Source of the DNA: Rhodococcus sp. Leaf278
GTDB lineage: Bacteria > Actinomycetota > Actinomycetes > Mycobacteriales > Mycobacteriaceae
Direction: 5' to 3'
Assembly (NCBI RefSeq): GCF_001426085.1
Contig: NZ_LMRR01000004.1
Coordinates: forward strand, 196,466 to 260,465
Length of the DNA stretch: 64,000 bases
The translations under genes were made by a program, and so were the position numbers. Under the pieces are notes generated by a model. That model saw only the letters and a list, made by a program, of their open reading frames with translations, made no database searches and was not told the DNA's origin. Of the stretch, positions 39,275-48,041 are shown piece by piece. Numbering within the stretch: the first letter of the stretch is position 1; the number at the start of each line of letters is the position of its first letter.

Positions 39275-40660
39275 TCACCCGATCCTTTGTCGCGAGCCGA
39301 GGATGCCCTGTGGTCGGACGACGAGGATGAGAATCAAGACGAGCAACCCTCCGATGTATTTGAGATCGGGATTGATGACCAGTGTCGACCACTGCACGAG
39401 CAGACCCACGATGACGCAACCGAGGAAGGCTCCGTATGCCGTTCCCAGTCCGCCGAGCGTGATGCCGGCGAACATCAGCAGCAGGAGCTTGAATCCCATC
39501 TCCCACTGGACGCGTCCGCCGAGTTCGGAGAGCCCGAACAGCACGCCACCGAGTGCGGCCAGGCCGCCACCGAGGCACCAGACGAACGTGACCACGCGCT
39601 CGACGTTGATGCCCGAGGATGCGGCGAGGTCACGGTTGTCGGCCACCGCTCGCATGGCCTTACCGATCTTGGTGCGCTGCAACATCAGTGCAACGCCGAC
39701 CAGTACGACGACGCTGATGACGATGCACGCGAGGTTTACGTTGGTGATCGACAGCGGGCCCCAGTCGTTCTCGGTCTGGGCCTGGTAGTCGTCGAACGGC
39801 TCGGAGCGATCCGAGAAGAAGATGAGGATGAGGTAGCGCAATGCGATCGCAAGTCCGATCGTCACCACGAGCTGTGCGATCAGGCCGGTTCGACGCTTGC
39901 GCAGCGGTCGCCAGATCAAGGCATTGTTGAGCCAGCCGATCGCGACTCCGACGATGATGGCCAGCACCGTTGCCGGAATGAGTTGTATTCCGAGGCTCAC
40001 GTTGAAGAACCACGCCGCGACCGCCCCGAGAGTGACGAGTTCACCGTGCGCGAAGTTGGTGAGGCCGGTGGTGCCGAAGATCAGGCTCAGCCCAACCGCT
40101 GCCAGAGCGATGACCAGGCCGAAACGGAAGCCGTCGACTGTGGTGCGGACGAACTTCTCGTAGAACGGAATGCTGGTGGCAGTTCTGGCTTCACCGAACG
40201 AGAAGATGACGGTGTTGGAACGCCCGGCCTGAACGTCGCGCTGGACTTCTGCCTGGACACTCACCCCGTCGGGAAGCGTTTCCTCCACTACCTGGAATGT
40301 GTATGTCCCGGGGGACAATTCGAGCGTCCACCGGCCACCGGTTTCGCTGGTGGTTCGAGCGACTTCGGCGCCGCTCGCGTCGAGCGCTGCGACATCGACG
40401 CCTTCGAGGCGTTCTCCGCCGTTGTTGAGAGATCCCGCGACGCTGACGGCGTCTGCGGGCGGTGCCTGCTCGGCACTGGTCCCCGGCGCGGCCGGGGGAG
40501 TGGGCGTAGGTTCCTGGGCCAATGCCGGCGCACTGAACAGCAGCGCGGCGATCGAGCTCAGAACGGCGAGTAGGAGTGTTCGCTGCAGGAGCCGAACGGC
40601 AGATCTTGCGCGCAACCTCGGCGGTTGCACCTTTCTGGTCCATCGAACATTTGGAGCCAC
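39275..40660 (-). CDS. livH: LivH permease with an N-terminal signal and extracytoplasmic beta-domain
   Basis: A 461-residue protein, about 160 longer than ordinary LivH. Residues 1-50 are a basic start plus signal-like hydrophobic segment ending SAPALAQ; then a Pro/Ala linker; then a domain of about 90 residues with DAVSVAGSLNNGGERLEGV, TSETGGRWTLELSPGTYTF and ending SFGEA, resembling carboxypeptidase-regulatory-like or SpaA-like beta sandwiches. The permease follows with GLSLIFGTTGLTNFAHGELVTLG and AMRAVADNRDLAASSGI. The start GTG at 40660 is the first in frame; later starts would cut the signal. First gene of the livHMGF operon, divergent from polA. Confidence 0.9.
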   Translation of the reverse strand: MAPNVRWTRKVQPPRLRARSAVRLLQRTLLLAVLSSIAALLFSAPALAQEPTPTPPAAPGTSAEQAPPADAVSVAGSLNNGGERLEGVDVAALDASGAEVARTTSETGGRWTLELSPGTYTFQVVEETLPDGVSVQAEVQRDVQAGRSNTVIFSFGEARTATSIPFYEKFVRTTVDGFRFGLVIALAAVGLSLIFGTTGLTNFAHGELVTLGAVAAWFFNVSLGIQLIPATVLAIIVGVAIGWLNNALIWRPLRKRRTGLIAQLVVTIGLAIALRYLILIFFSDRSEPFDDYQAQTENDWGPLSITNVNLACIVISVVVLVGVALMLQRTKIGKAMRAVADNRDLAASSGINVERVVTFVWCLGGGLAALGGVLFGLSELGGRVQWEMGFKLLLLMFAGITLGGLGTAYGAFLGCVIVGLLVQWSTLVINPDLKYIGGLLVLILILVVRPQGILGSRQRIG

Positions 40661-40861
40661 GCACGTCCTCCGGACGGTTGTCGTTGAGTCACGGGTTGGG
40701 GATTCACTGCAATTGTCGGACTCTATCCGTTGGAACGACGCAAAATCGGCGACTGAGATTTCCGGAAAGTATCGGTTGTGTTTCGCGGTGCACGATGGCC
40801 GCCGTGAGTGCGATCGCGTCGTGGCTCGTGCATCCGGCTACAGGTTGTCGGACCGGCTCCC

Positions 40862-40867
40862 TAGACT
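40862..40867 (+). promoter_or_regulatory. Putative -10 (TAGACT) of polA
   Basis: TANNNT hexamer 8 nt before the GTG at 40876. Confidence 0.45.
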
Positions 40868-40875
40868 GGTCAACC

Positions 40876-43617
40876 GTGAGCCCAGTAACGGAGAAAAGCG
40901 CAGCGCCCGCAGCCGAGACCGATGCGAAAGCGGGCGGGGAGCGGCCGACGCTGCTGCTCATCGACGGCCACTCGATGGCGTTCCGGGCCTTCTTCGCCTT
41001 GCCCGCGGACAACTTCAAGACCACCAGCGGTCAGTCCACCAATGCCGTCTACGGGTTCACCTCGATGTTGATCAATCTGCTGCGGGACGAGAAACCGACG
41101 CATATCGCGGCGGCGTTCGATGTTTCTCGGCAGACCTTCCGCGCAGAGCGGTTCCCCGAGTACAAGGCCAACCGCAGCAAGACCCCCGACGAGTTCGCCG
41201 GGCAGGTCGACATCACCAAGGATGTTCTCGGAGCCATGGGTATTCCCGTGATGGCAGAGGCCGGATTCGAGGCGGACGACATCATCGCCACTCTGGTGAC
41301 GCAGGCAGAGGCGCTGGGCTATCGCGTGCTCGTGGTCACCGGTGACCGGGACGCTCTGCAGTTGGTCACCGACAACGTGACGGTCCTGTACCCACGCAAG
41401 GGCGTCTCGGACCTGACCCGGTTCACCCCCGAGGAGGTGGCCGGCAAATACGGGTTGACGCCTGCGCAGTATCCGGACTTCGCTGCCCTTCGTGGAGATC
41501 CGAGCGACAACCTCCCCGGCATTCCGGGAGTCGGGGAGAAGACCGCGACCAAGTGGATCATCGAATACGGTTCGCTCACCGCGCTTGTCGACAACGTGGA
41601 CAAGGTCAAAGGGAAAGTCGGCGATGCGCTGCGCGCCAACCTGTCGAGTGTGGTGCTCAACCGCGAGCTCACCGAGATGGTGCGCGATGTGCCGTTGCCG
41701 TACACCCCCGATCAGCTCGAACTCGCCCCGTGGGACCGCGAGAAGATCCACGCGCTGTTCGACGATCTGGAATTTCGCATTCTTCGAGACAGACTGTTCG
41801 AGACGCTCGCGTCGGTCGAGCCGGAAGCCGAGGAAGGCTTCGACGTCCGCGGCGGCATCGTCGCTCCGGGTGAGTTGGCGGCGTGGTTGGAAGAACATGC
41901 GTCCGACGGTCGACGCAGTGGTCTCTCCGTGCTGGGACCGCGCAGGCCCTTCGACAGCGATGCAACGTCGGTGGCGATCGCTGCGGCCGACGGTGAAGGC
42001 GCGTTCGTCACGACGACGGCCCTCGACGAATCCGACGAGCGCGCACTCGCTGCCTGGCTCGCAGATTCGGCGCAACCCAAGGCTCTGCACGAGGCCAAGT
42101 GGGCGTTGCACGCGGTGCGGGGGCGTGGCTGGATTCTCGCGGGGTTGACCACCGACACTGCGCTCGCCGCGTATCTCGTGCGGCCAGGTCAACGGTCGTT
42201 CAATCTCGACGACCTGTCGCTGCGCTATCTCAAGCGAGAGCTCCGCGTCGAGGACGCAGGTGAAGGCCAGATGTCGCTCCTCGATGCCGAGGACACCGCT
42301 GATGCGGCATTCGCGGAGGGCGAGATCCTCAAGGCACGGGCCGTCATCGACCTGGCCGAGGCCCTGGACGCCGAACTCGCTGCCATCGAATCGACCACGC
42401 TGCTCTCCGAGATGGAGCTGCCGTTGCTCACGGTCTTGGCAGACGTCGAAGCGACCGGAATCGCCGTCGACAGCGACCACCTTCGCTCGCTGCAGTCCGG
42501 TTTCGCCGCGCAGGTCGACGAGGCCGCGAACTCCGCGTACGGCGTGATCGACAAGCAGATCAACCTCGGGTCACCGAAGCAGTTGCAGGTGGTGCTGTTC
42601 GAGGAACTCGACATGCCCAAGACCAAGAAGACGAAGACCGGTTACACCACCGATGCCGATGCGCTGCAGGGGTTGTTCGAGAAGACCGAGCATCCGTTCC
42701 TGAAGTTCTTGCTCGATCACCGAGACGCGACACGCATGAAGGTGACGGTCGACGGCCTGCTCAAATCCGTCGCGGACGACGGACGTATCCACACCACGTT
42801 CAACCAGACCGTTGCGGCGACCGGTCGACTGTCGTCCACCGAACCGAACCTGCAGAACATCCCGGTGCGCAACGAGGCCGGTCGGCACATCCGAGACGGC
42901 TTTGTCGTCGGTGCCGGCTACGACTCGTTGCTCACCGCCGACTACAGCCAGATCGAGATGCGCATCATGGCGCACGTGTCCGGAGACGAGGGCCTGATCG
43001 AGGCCTTCAACACCGGTGAGGACCTCCACAGCTTCGTCGGTTCCCGCGCGTTCGGGGTGCCGATCGACGAGGTCACCCCCGAACTGCGTCGTCGAGTGAA
43101 GGCGATGTCCTACGGACTGGCCTACGGGCTCAGCGCATTCGGCCTCGCCGCGCAACTCAAGATCTCCACCGAGGAGGCGAAGCAGCAGATGGAGGCGTAC
43201 TTCGCGCGATTCGGCGGCGTCCGCGACTACCTGCGCAACGCCGTCGAGGAAGCGCGCAAGGTGGGGTACACCTCGACGCTGTACGGCAGGCGCCGGTACC
43301 TGCCGGATCTCAACAGCGACAACCGTCAGCGGCGAGAGGTAGCCGAGCGCGCTGCACTCAACGCCCCCATCCAGGGCACCGCCGCCGACATCATCAAGGT
43401 TGCGATGATCGATGTGCACCGCTCACTCGCCGAGTCGACCCTGAAGTCGCGCATGTTGCTGCAGGTGCACGACGAACTGGTGCTCGAGGTCGTCGACTCC
43501 GAGCGCGAGGAGGTCGAGGCTCTGGTGCGGAACAAGATGTCGTCGGCGATCGAACTCTCGGTGCCGCTCGAAGTGTCGGTCGGTACCGGCCGAAGCTGGG
43601 ATGCCGCAGCTCACTGA
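40876..43617 (+). CDS. polA: DNA polymerase I
   Basis: A 913-residue repair and Okazaki-fragment polymerase. The N-terminal 5'-3' exonuclease has LLIDGHSMAFRAFFAL, EADDIIATL and GDPSDNLPGIPGVGEKTA. The middle 3'-5' exonuclease-like domain lacks the acidic motifs I would expect for proofreading, as in mycobacterial Pol I. The polymerase domain has motif A (LLTADYSQIEMRIMAH), the O helix KAMSYGLAYG and motif C (QVHDELVLEV). The O-helix position is Tyr rather than the Phe of E. coli Pol I. The GTG at 40876 starts just before the conserved region; the longer frame is not used. Confidence 0.96.
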   Translation: MSPVTEKSAAPAAETDAKAGGERPTLLLIDGHSMAFRAFFALPADNFKTTSGQSTNAVYGFTSMLINLLRDEKPTHIAAAFDVSRQTFRAERFPEYKANRSKTPDEFAGQVDITKDVLGAMGIPVMAEAGFEADDIIATLVTQAEALGYRVLVVTGDRDALQLVTDNVTVLYPRKGVSDLTRFTPEEVAGKYGLTPAQYPDFAALRGDPSDNLPGIPGVGEKTATKWIIEYGSLTALVDNVDKVKGKVGDALRANLSSVVLNRELTEMVRDVPLPYTPDQLELAPWDREKIHALFDDLEFRILRDRLFETLASVEPEAEEGFDVRGGIVAPGELAAWLEEHASDGRRSGLSVLGPRRPFDSDATSVAIAAADGEGAFVTTTALDESDERALAAWLADSAQPKALHEAKWALHAVRGRGWILAGLTTDTALAAYLVRPGQRSFNLDDLSLRYLKRELRVEDAGEGQMSLLDAEDTADAAFAEGEILKARAVIDLAEALDAELAAIESTTLLSEMELPLLTVLADVEATGIAVDSDHLRSLQSGFAAQVDEAANSAYGVIDKQINLGSPKQLQVVLFEELDMPKTKKTKTGYTTDADALQGLFEKTEHPFLKFLLDHRDATRMKVTVDGLLKSVADDGRIHTTFNQTVAATGRLSSTEPNLQNIPVRNEAGRHIRDGFVVGAGYDSLLTADYSQIEMRIMAHVSGDEGLIEAFNTGEDLHSFVGSRAFGVPIDEVTPELRRRVKAMSYGLAYGLSAFGLAAQLKISTEEAKQQMEAYFARFGGVRDYLRNAVEEARKVGYTSTLYGRRRYLPDLNSDNRQRREVAERAALNAPIQGTAADIIKVAMIDVHRSLAESTLKSRMLLQVHDELVLEVVDSEREEVEALVRNKMSSAIELSVPLEVSVGTGRSWDAAAH

Positions 43618-43652
43618 ATCGGGCCAGCTCACCGATGCAACCCGTGGCACAA

Positions 43653-43690
43653 CGAAGGGCCGCTCACCGAACTCGGTGAGCGGCCCTTCG
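43653..43690. terminator. Bidirectional terminator between polA and thioredoxin gene
   Basis: A 17-bp perfect stem (43653-43669 with 43674-43690) and AACT loop lies between the convergent polA and thioredoxin genes. Confidence 0.75.
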
Positions 43691-43709
43691 CGTCGTGCTG
43701 TGTGACGAG

Positions 43710-44081
43710 CTACTCCGCGGCGGGAGCCTGCTCGGCGATCTGCTGGCGCACTACGTCCATATCGAGTGACTTGATCTGTCCGACGAGGTCTTCGAGCGCC
43801 GGCGCAGGCAGTGCACCGGGCTGTGCGTAGACGAGAATTCCCTCGCGGAACGCCATGATGGTCGGGATGGACTGGATCTGCGCTGCCGCAGCAAGACCCT
43901 GCTCGGCCTCGGTGTCGACCTTGGCGTGTACGACGTCGGGGTGTGCGTCCGAGGACTTCTCGAATGTCGGAGCGAACTGGCGGCAGGGGCCGCACCAGGA
44001 TGCCCAGAAATCGACCAACACCACGTCGTTGTTGGTGACGATGTCGTCGAAGTTCTGCTGAGTCAAAGTCTGAGTGGCCAC
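43710..44081 (-). CDS. trxA: Thioredoxin
   Basis: A 123-residue classical thioredoxin fold with active site WASWCGPC (C30 and C33), followed by IQSIPTIMAF with the cis-proline and a C-terminal helix. It reduces disulfides in cytosolic proteins with thioredoxin reductase. The C-terminal tail is slightly longer than E. coli TrxA. The GTG at 44081 follows GAAAGGGA on the minus strand. It is the gene after the GlxA-type regulator in the same direction, 86 nt apart. Confidence 0.93.
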   Translation of the reverse strand: MATQTLTQQNFDDIVTNNDVVLVDFWASWCGPCRQFAPTFEKSSDAHPDVVHAKVDTEAEQGLAAAAQIQSIPTIMAFREGILVYAQPGALPAPALEDLVGQIKSLDMDVVRQQIAEQAPAAE

Positions 44082-44167
44082 GCGGTCCCTTTCGATTGAT
44101 TGCGCTTCTGGTGTGTCTCAACGCAGGTACTCGTCGGAATCTTCCCGACTGTGTCGGAGCGCAGGTG

Positions 44168-45166
44168 TCAAACGGGCTGGGGCGTGGCCCGGAACGTCCT
44201 TCGATACGAGTTCGGGGTGGTGCATCGCAATCTCACGAAATGCTGCCTCAGGGCGGCGGCGTTTCCGAAGCCGACCACCTCGGCGATCGAATCCATCGGA
44301 AGGTCGGAGTTCTCCAGCAATTGTTGTGCTGCCAACACGCGTTGATCGTTGAGCCACCGCGCGGGCGTCGTTCCGGTTTCGGCCGCGAACTTGCGGGCGA
44401 AGGTTCTCGCCGACATGTTCACTCGCGCGGCGAGTCGGCCGATGGTCAGTTCTGAGTCGAGGTTCTCGGTCATCCAGTCCAGCAGCGGGGCCAGCGTCTC
44501 GGTGTGAGTGGTGGGCAGGGGACTGGTGACGAACTGGGCTTGGCCACCGTCTCGGTGTGGCGGGACGACCATTCGGCGGGCGATCCCGTTGGCCACGACG
44601 CTGCCCTGGTACTTCCGCACGATGTGCAGACACAGATCGATTCCCGCTGCGGTGCCCGCACTGGTGAGCACGTTGCCGTCGTCGACGTAGAGAACGTTCG
44701 GATCGACCTGTGCGAGAGGGTATTCCGCGGCGAGCAAGGCGGAGTGTCGCCAGTGCGTGGTGCATCGTCTGCCGTCGAGCAGCCCAGCTCTGGCGAGTAC
44801 GAAGGCGCCGTTGCACAGGCTGGCGACCATGGCACCTCGGTCGACGGCCGCACGAAGCTTCGCCAGGAGTGGCTCGATGGACGAGTTGTATCCGACTCCG
44901 CAGACATAGGTCCCGTCTTCGGCGGCTTCGGTGCCACCGGCCGGAATGATGATCAGATCGGCATCGTCGAGTCGATCGAGATCGTGAGGCACGCCGATGG
45001 TGTAGCCGAAGCGTGTACGGATCGGTTCGGGTACTCCGGCGATCAGTGAGAAGTCGTAGGTAGGTAGACCCTCGTCCGAACGATCGAAACCGAACACCTC
45101 GCACGCGACGCCCATCTCGAACTGTTCGGTCAACGGCATCAACGCAACGACCACCCGTTTCAGCAT
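44168..45166 (-). CDS. GlxA-type regulator (DJ-1/PfpI domain plus AraC HTH)
   Basis: A 332-residue protein with an N-terminal class I glutamine-amidotransferase-like (DJ-1/PfpI) domain, about residues 1-190 (VVVALMPLTEQFEMGVACEV; nucleophile-elbow VASLCNGAFVLARAG), and a C-terminal AraC HTH (ELTIGRLAARVNMSARTFAR and DSIAEVVGFGNAAALRQHF). GlxA-like regulators often sense small nitrogen or amine compounds, but the ligand here is unknown. An inverted repeat TGGCAG-N23-CTGCCA (45177-45211) just upstream could be its operator. Confidence 0.88.
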   Translation of the reverse strand: MLKRVVVALMPLTEQFEMGVACEVFGFDRSDEGLPTYDFSLIAGVPEPIRTRFGYTIGVPHDLDRLDDADLIIIPAGGTEAAEDGTYVCGVGYNSSIEPLLAKLRAAVDRGAMVASLCNGAFVLARAGLLDGRRCTTHWRHSALLAAEYPLAQVDPNVLYVDDGNVLTSAGTAAGIDLCLHIVRKYQGSVVANGIARRMVVPPHRDGGQAQFVTSPLPTTHTETLAPLLDWMTENLDSELTIGRLAARVNMSARTFARKFAAETGTTPARWLNDQRVLAAQQLLENSDLPMDSIAEVVGFGNAAALRQHFVRLRCTTPNSYRRTFRATPQPV

Positions 45167-45247
45167 GCGACCAGTATGGCAGAAAGTCGCGGATATATGA
45201 CGTTACTGCCACTCGTGGGGACTCTCTGCTGGTAGGACGCTAGGAGC

Positions 45248-45364
45248 ATGACAATTGTATTGGTAGTTGTGCTGTCCTTCTTGGCCATCGATGCCCTCGT
45301 GATCGCAGGCTTCGCTCCCGACACTCATTCGGAGGTGACTCAGTTCGGGGACTTCACCTTCTGA
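45248..45364 (+). CDS. Putative 38-residue membrane peptide
   Basis: A short frame ATG 45248 to TGA 45364: MTIVLVVVLSFLAIDALVIA is a single hydrophobic helix, then an acidic amphipathic tail ending TQFGDFTF. AGGAG lies one base before the ATG, too close for ideal use, with GGTAGGA further up. It sits between the divergent GlxA gene and the convergent RNA-ligase gene, 8 nt from the latter. I do not recognise it; a membrane micropeptide is plausible but not proven. Confidence 0.45.
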   Translation: MTIVLVVVLSFLAIDALVIAGFAPDTHSEVTQFGDFTF

Positions 45365-45372
45365 TGCTGCGG

Positions 45373-45879
45373 TCAGCCGATTCGCCACTCGCGCTTGGCC
45401 TCGCCGTCCCAGCGACGTAGGGCCACGGCAGACCCCATCAGGTCCTCGATGCTGTTCGACAGCAACTGCACGGCGGCTCCTGCCTCCACGGTTGTCAACC
45501 GCCGAGCCAGTGTCACGTGCGGCGTCCAGCGTCCGGTGTCGACATTGTCGAACGATCCCGGGCCCACGGCGGCGTGCACCCTGGCGTGTAGGTCGAGCAG
45601 TTCGACGCTCGGCACGACCAGACGTGCCAGGGTTGCGCTCCGGCCGCCGAATACGACGAGGCCCCCGAGTCGCACATCGAGCGGGTCGAAACGAATCGCT
45701 GCGCCGTCGTCCACCGCGTCTGGCATCGATGCTGCCACCGCGACGGTGATGTGCGGTCGATTCGATTCACCGCGGTGCCTGTTCTGGCTCGGGAGGCCGG
45801 CATCCGACAGTGCCGCCCACTCGCGGCGAACCGAAGCATCGAGGGCGGGATCGAGTAGGAGTTCTGCAGACTGCACCAT
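45373..45879 (-). CDS. 2'-5' RNA ligase / cyclic phosphodiesterase family protein
   Basis: A 168-residue protein of the 2H phosphoesterase superfamily. Both hallmark motifs are present: HIT in RPHITVAVAA and HVT in TPHVTLARRL. Members ligate or hydrolyse 2',3'-cyclic phosphates or ADP-ribose cyclic phosphate; the substrate here is unknown. ATG at 45879 is chosen; an alternative ATG at 45888 would overlap the divergent dehydrogenase start in the palindrome CATG. No Shine-Dalgarno is evident. Confidence 0.85.
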   Translation of the reverse strand: MVQSAELLLDPALDASVRREWAALSDAGLPSQNRHRGESNRPHITVAVAASMPDAVDDGAAIRFDPLDVRLGGLVVFGGRSATLARLVVPSVELLDLHARVHAAVGPGSFDNVDTGRWTPHVTLARRLTTVEAGAAVQLLSNSIEDLMGSAVALRRWDGEAKREWRIG

Positions 45880-45886
45880 AGGGGTC

Positions 45887-46987
45887 ATGATGTCGCAGAC
45901 GAACGGCCGGAATGTAAGGGCGCTACGAATCGGAGCCATGACCGGCGACGGAATCGGTCACGAGATCGTGCCTGCGACGATCCGGGTGGTCGACGCGGCA
46001 CTGGCGGCTGTCGGTGGACCGGCCGTCGACTGGGTGCACCTCCCTCTGGGGCGCGATGCCATCGACGAGCACGGCACGGCGATACCCGCGCGCACACTGC
46101 AGGAACTGGGTGAGCTCGAGTGCTGGATTCTGGGGCCCCACGACAGCGCCTCGTACCCGGAGCCGTTTCGTTCGCAGCTGACCCCGGGCGGGCGGATTCG
46201 GAAGGATTTCGACCTGTTCGCGAACATCCGGCCTGCGAGAGCCCTTGCCGGCGTGCGGGCCATGTCGCCGAACATGGACTTGATCGTGGTCCGGGAGAAC
46301 ACCGAGGGGTTCTATGCCGATAGAAACATGTTCGTGGGCAGCGGAGAATTCATGCCGACTCCCGACGTGGCACTCGCGGTCGGGGTGTTCACCCGCCGGG
46401 CATGCGAACGCATTGCGCGTGAGGCATTCCTGCTCGCAGACAGACGCCGCCGCACGCTCACCATCGTCCACAAGACCAACGTGCTGTCGATGACGACGGG
46501 ATTGTTCCGCGATGCGTGCCGCGCCGTGGGCCAGCAGTTCCCGCACGTCGAGGTCACCGAGGAACACGTCGACGCGCTGGCCGCGCACCTGGTCCGGCGC
46601 GGTCAGGACTACGACGTCATCGTGGCCGAGAACATGTTCGGCGACATCCTGTCGGATCTGACGGGAGAGCTGTCCGGCTCGCTCGGTACCGCCCCGTCGA
46701 TCAATTCCTCGCAGACCCAGGCCATGGCGCAGGCATCGCACGGATCTGCCCCGGACATCGCGGGCAAGAATCGCGCCAACCCGACGGCCCTGTTCCTGTC
46801 GGCAGCAATGCTGCTCGAGTGGCTCGCCGATCGGCACGGGAACGATCAACTCGCTGCAGCCGCCGGGCGGATCCGACACGCGGTCGACGACACCGTCGAA
46901 TCCGGCGTCGCGACAGCCGACCTCGGTGGGCAGGCCTCGACCAGCGCCTTCACCGAGACTGTCGAGGCGCGGGTGCACCGGCGCTGA
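45887..46987 (+). CDS. Isocitrate/isopropylmalate dehydrogenase-family protein
   Basis: A 366-residue beta-decarboxylating dehydrogenase. Conserved parts are GAMTGDGIGHEIVPATI (nucleotide binding front), substrate-binding VVRENTEGFYADR, the metal-site region YDVIVAENMFGDILSDL and LGTAPS. The family covers isocitrate, 3-isopropylmalate, tartrate and homoisocitrate dehydrogenases; the residues after RENTEG do not let me choose one, although the split from standard LeuB length and sequence suggests a tartrate/hydroxyacid-type enzyme. Two start codons, ATG 45887 and ATG 45890, are adjacent. Confidence 0.82.
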   Translation: MMSQTNGRNVRALRIGAMTGDGIGHEIVPATIRVVDAALAAVGGPAVDWVHLPLGRDAIDEHGTAIPARTLQELGELECWILGPHDSASYPEPFRSQLTPGGRIRKDFDLFANIRPARALAGVRAMSPNMDLIVVRENTEGFYADRNMFVGSGEFMPTPDVALAVGVFTRRACERIAREAFLLADRRRRTLTIVHKTNVLSMTTGLFRDACRAVGQQFPHVEVTEEHVDALAAHLVRRGQDYDVIVAENMFGDILSDLTGELSGSLGTAPSINSSQTQAMAQASHGSAPDIAGKNRANPTALFLSAAMLLEWLADRHGNDQLAAAAGRIRHAVDDTVESGVATADLGGQASTSAFTETVEARVHRR

Positions 46988-46999
46988 TCGACGACGGAC

Positions 47000-47827
47000 T
47001 CAGTCCGGTTTTCGGCTGCTGAAGATTGCGGTGCCGGGAAAGAGCTGCCCACGTAGCGGGCTCCACTGCCCCCATTCCCGGTCCAACCACTCGGGCCAAT
47101 CCGGCTCGACGATGTCGCGCACCTCGAGGCCGGCGGCGACCAGTTCACGCACTCGATCACCGATCGTGCGGTGATGCTCCACGTAGTTCGGGATGCCGTC
47201 AGCGTCGTATTCGACGTACGGGGTCCGGTCGAAGTACGGAATCGTCGCGGTCAGCCCGCCGACCCCTGGATCGTCGGGGAATACCCAGCGCATCGGGTGA
47301 TTGACGGCGAACACCCAGATGCCGCCCGGTCGAAGCACTCGCGCGACTTCCTTCATGACGTTGGCGGAGTCCGCGACGAACGGAACCGCGCCGAAGGCCG
47401 AGCAGACGATGTCGAATCGTTCGTCGCCGAACGGCAACGATTCGGCACTGGCCTGGACCAGCGGAACCGTCGAACCGCCCGCGGCCATGGCGTCGACGCC
47501 TCGCTGCAACATGCCCATCGAGATGTCGAGACCGACCGCACGGGCACCCTGAGCACCGAGCCAGCGTGCGCACGGTGCACTGCCGCAGCCCACTTCGAGG
47601 ACGTCTTTGCCTGCGACGTCGCCCAACAGGTGCACATCGCCCTCGTGCAGTCCCTCCGGGCACCAGACAAATTCGCCGGTGTCGGTCGACACACCGAGAA
47701 ACGCGCCGTGCGTACGGTGGTAGTTGTCGGCGTCGGAGTCCCACCAGAGTCTGCTGGCGCGATCGCTCGCGGCCGAATCGACACGGCCGCGGCCGGGAGT
47801 GGACGACTGCGCAGGAAGATCGCTCAC
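47000..47827 (-). CDS. Class I SAM-dependent methyltransferase
   Basis: A 275-residue Rossmann-like methyltransferase. Motif I is VLEVGCGSAPCARWLG, motif II AVGLDISMGMLQ, motif III FDIVCSAFGAVPFV and RVLRPGGIWVFAV. The N terminus (ASRLWWDSDADNYHRTHG) matches a conserved actinobacterial group next to rpsA, in which the substrate is unknown. The GTG at 47827 has a TANNNT hexamer 6 nt upstream. It is divergent from rpsA, and its end is 12 nt from the convergent dehydrogenase gene. Confidence 0.87.
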   Translation of the reverse strand: MSDLPAQSSTPGRGRVDSAASDRASRLWWDSDADNYHRTHGAFLGVSTDTGEFVWCPEGLHEGDVHLLGDVAGKDVLEVGCGSAPCARWLGAQGARAVGLDISMGMLQRGVDAMAAGGSTVPLVQASAESLPFGDERFDIVCSAFGAVPFVADSANVMKEVARVLRPGGIWVFAVNHPMRWVFPDDPGVGGLTATIPYFDRTPYVEYDADGIPNYVEHHRTIGDRVRELVAAGLEVRDIVEPDWPEWLDREWGQWSPLRGQLFPGTAIFSSRKPD

Positions 47828-47833
47828 ACGCCG

Positions 47834-47839
47834 ACTCTA
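47834..47839 (-). promoter_or_regulatory. Putative -10 (TAGAGT) of the methyltransferase gene
   Basis: TANNNT hexamer 6 nt before the GTG at 47827. Confidence 0.45.
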
Positions 47840-47846
47840 ACCGGGT

Positions 47847-47876
47847 TTGTGCTGGTACTGCGGCATCGCGTACCCT
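47847..47876 (+). promoter_or_regulatory. Putative rpsA promoter: TTGTGC-N18-TACCCT
   Basis: -35 TTGTGC at 47847-47852 and -10 TACCCT at 47871-47876. It predicts a leader of about 155-160 nt before the rpsA ATG, and is only 8 bp from the opposing methyltransferase -10. Confidence 0.5.
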
Positions 47877-48041
47877 GATCACCGCGAGTGTGCTCATGCT
47901 GCGCTCAGGTCGGGTCCGCCCGTCCTCGGCGTTCGCGGAGGCGGCAGGAATATCGCCGTCGACTCTCGTGCTGCACATGTTCTACAAGTCCGACCGAACA
48001 TCCATCAACCGATACCCAACCCGTCCGGAGCAACTCAACAC

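Noticed and set aside
39257-40573. 438-codon plus-strand frame opposite livH
   Set aside because: Very Asp/Glu/Gln-rich composition typical of the antisense of membrane-protein codons.
40870-42480. 536-codon minus-strand frame opposite polA
   Set aside because: Antisense shadow of the exonuclease and middle part of polA.
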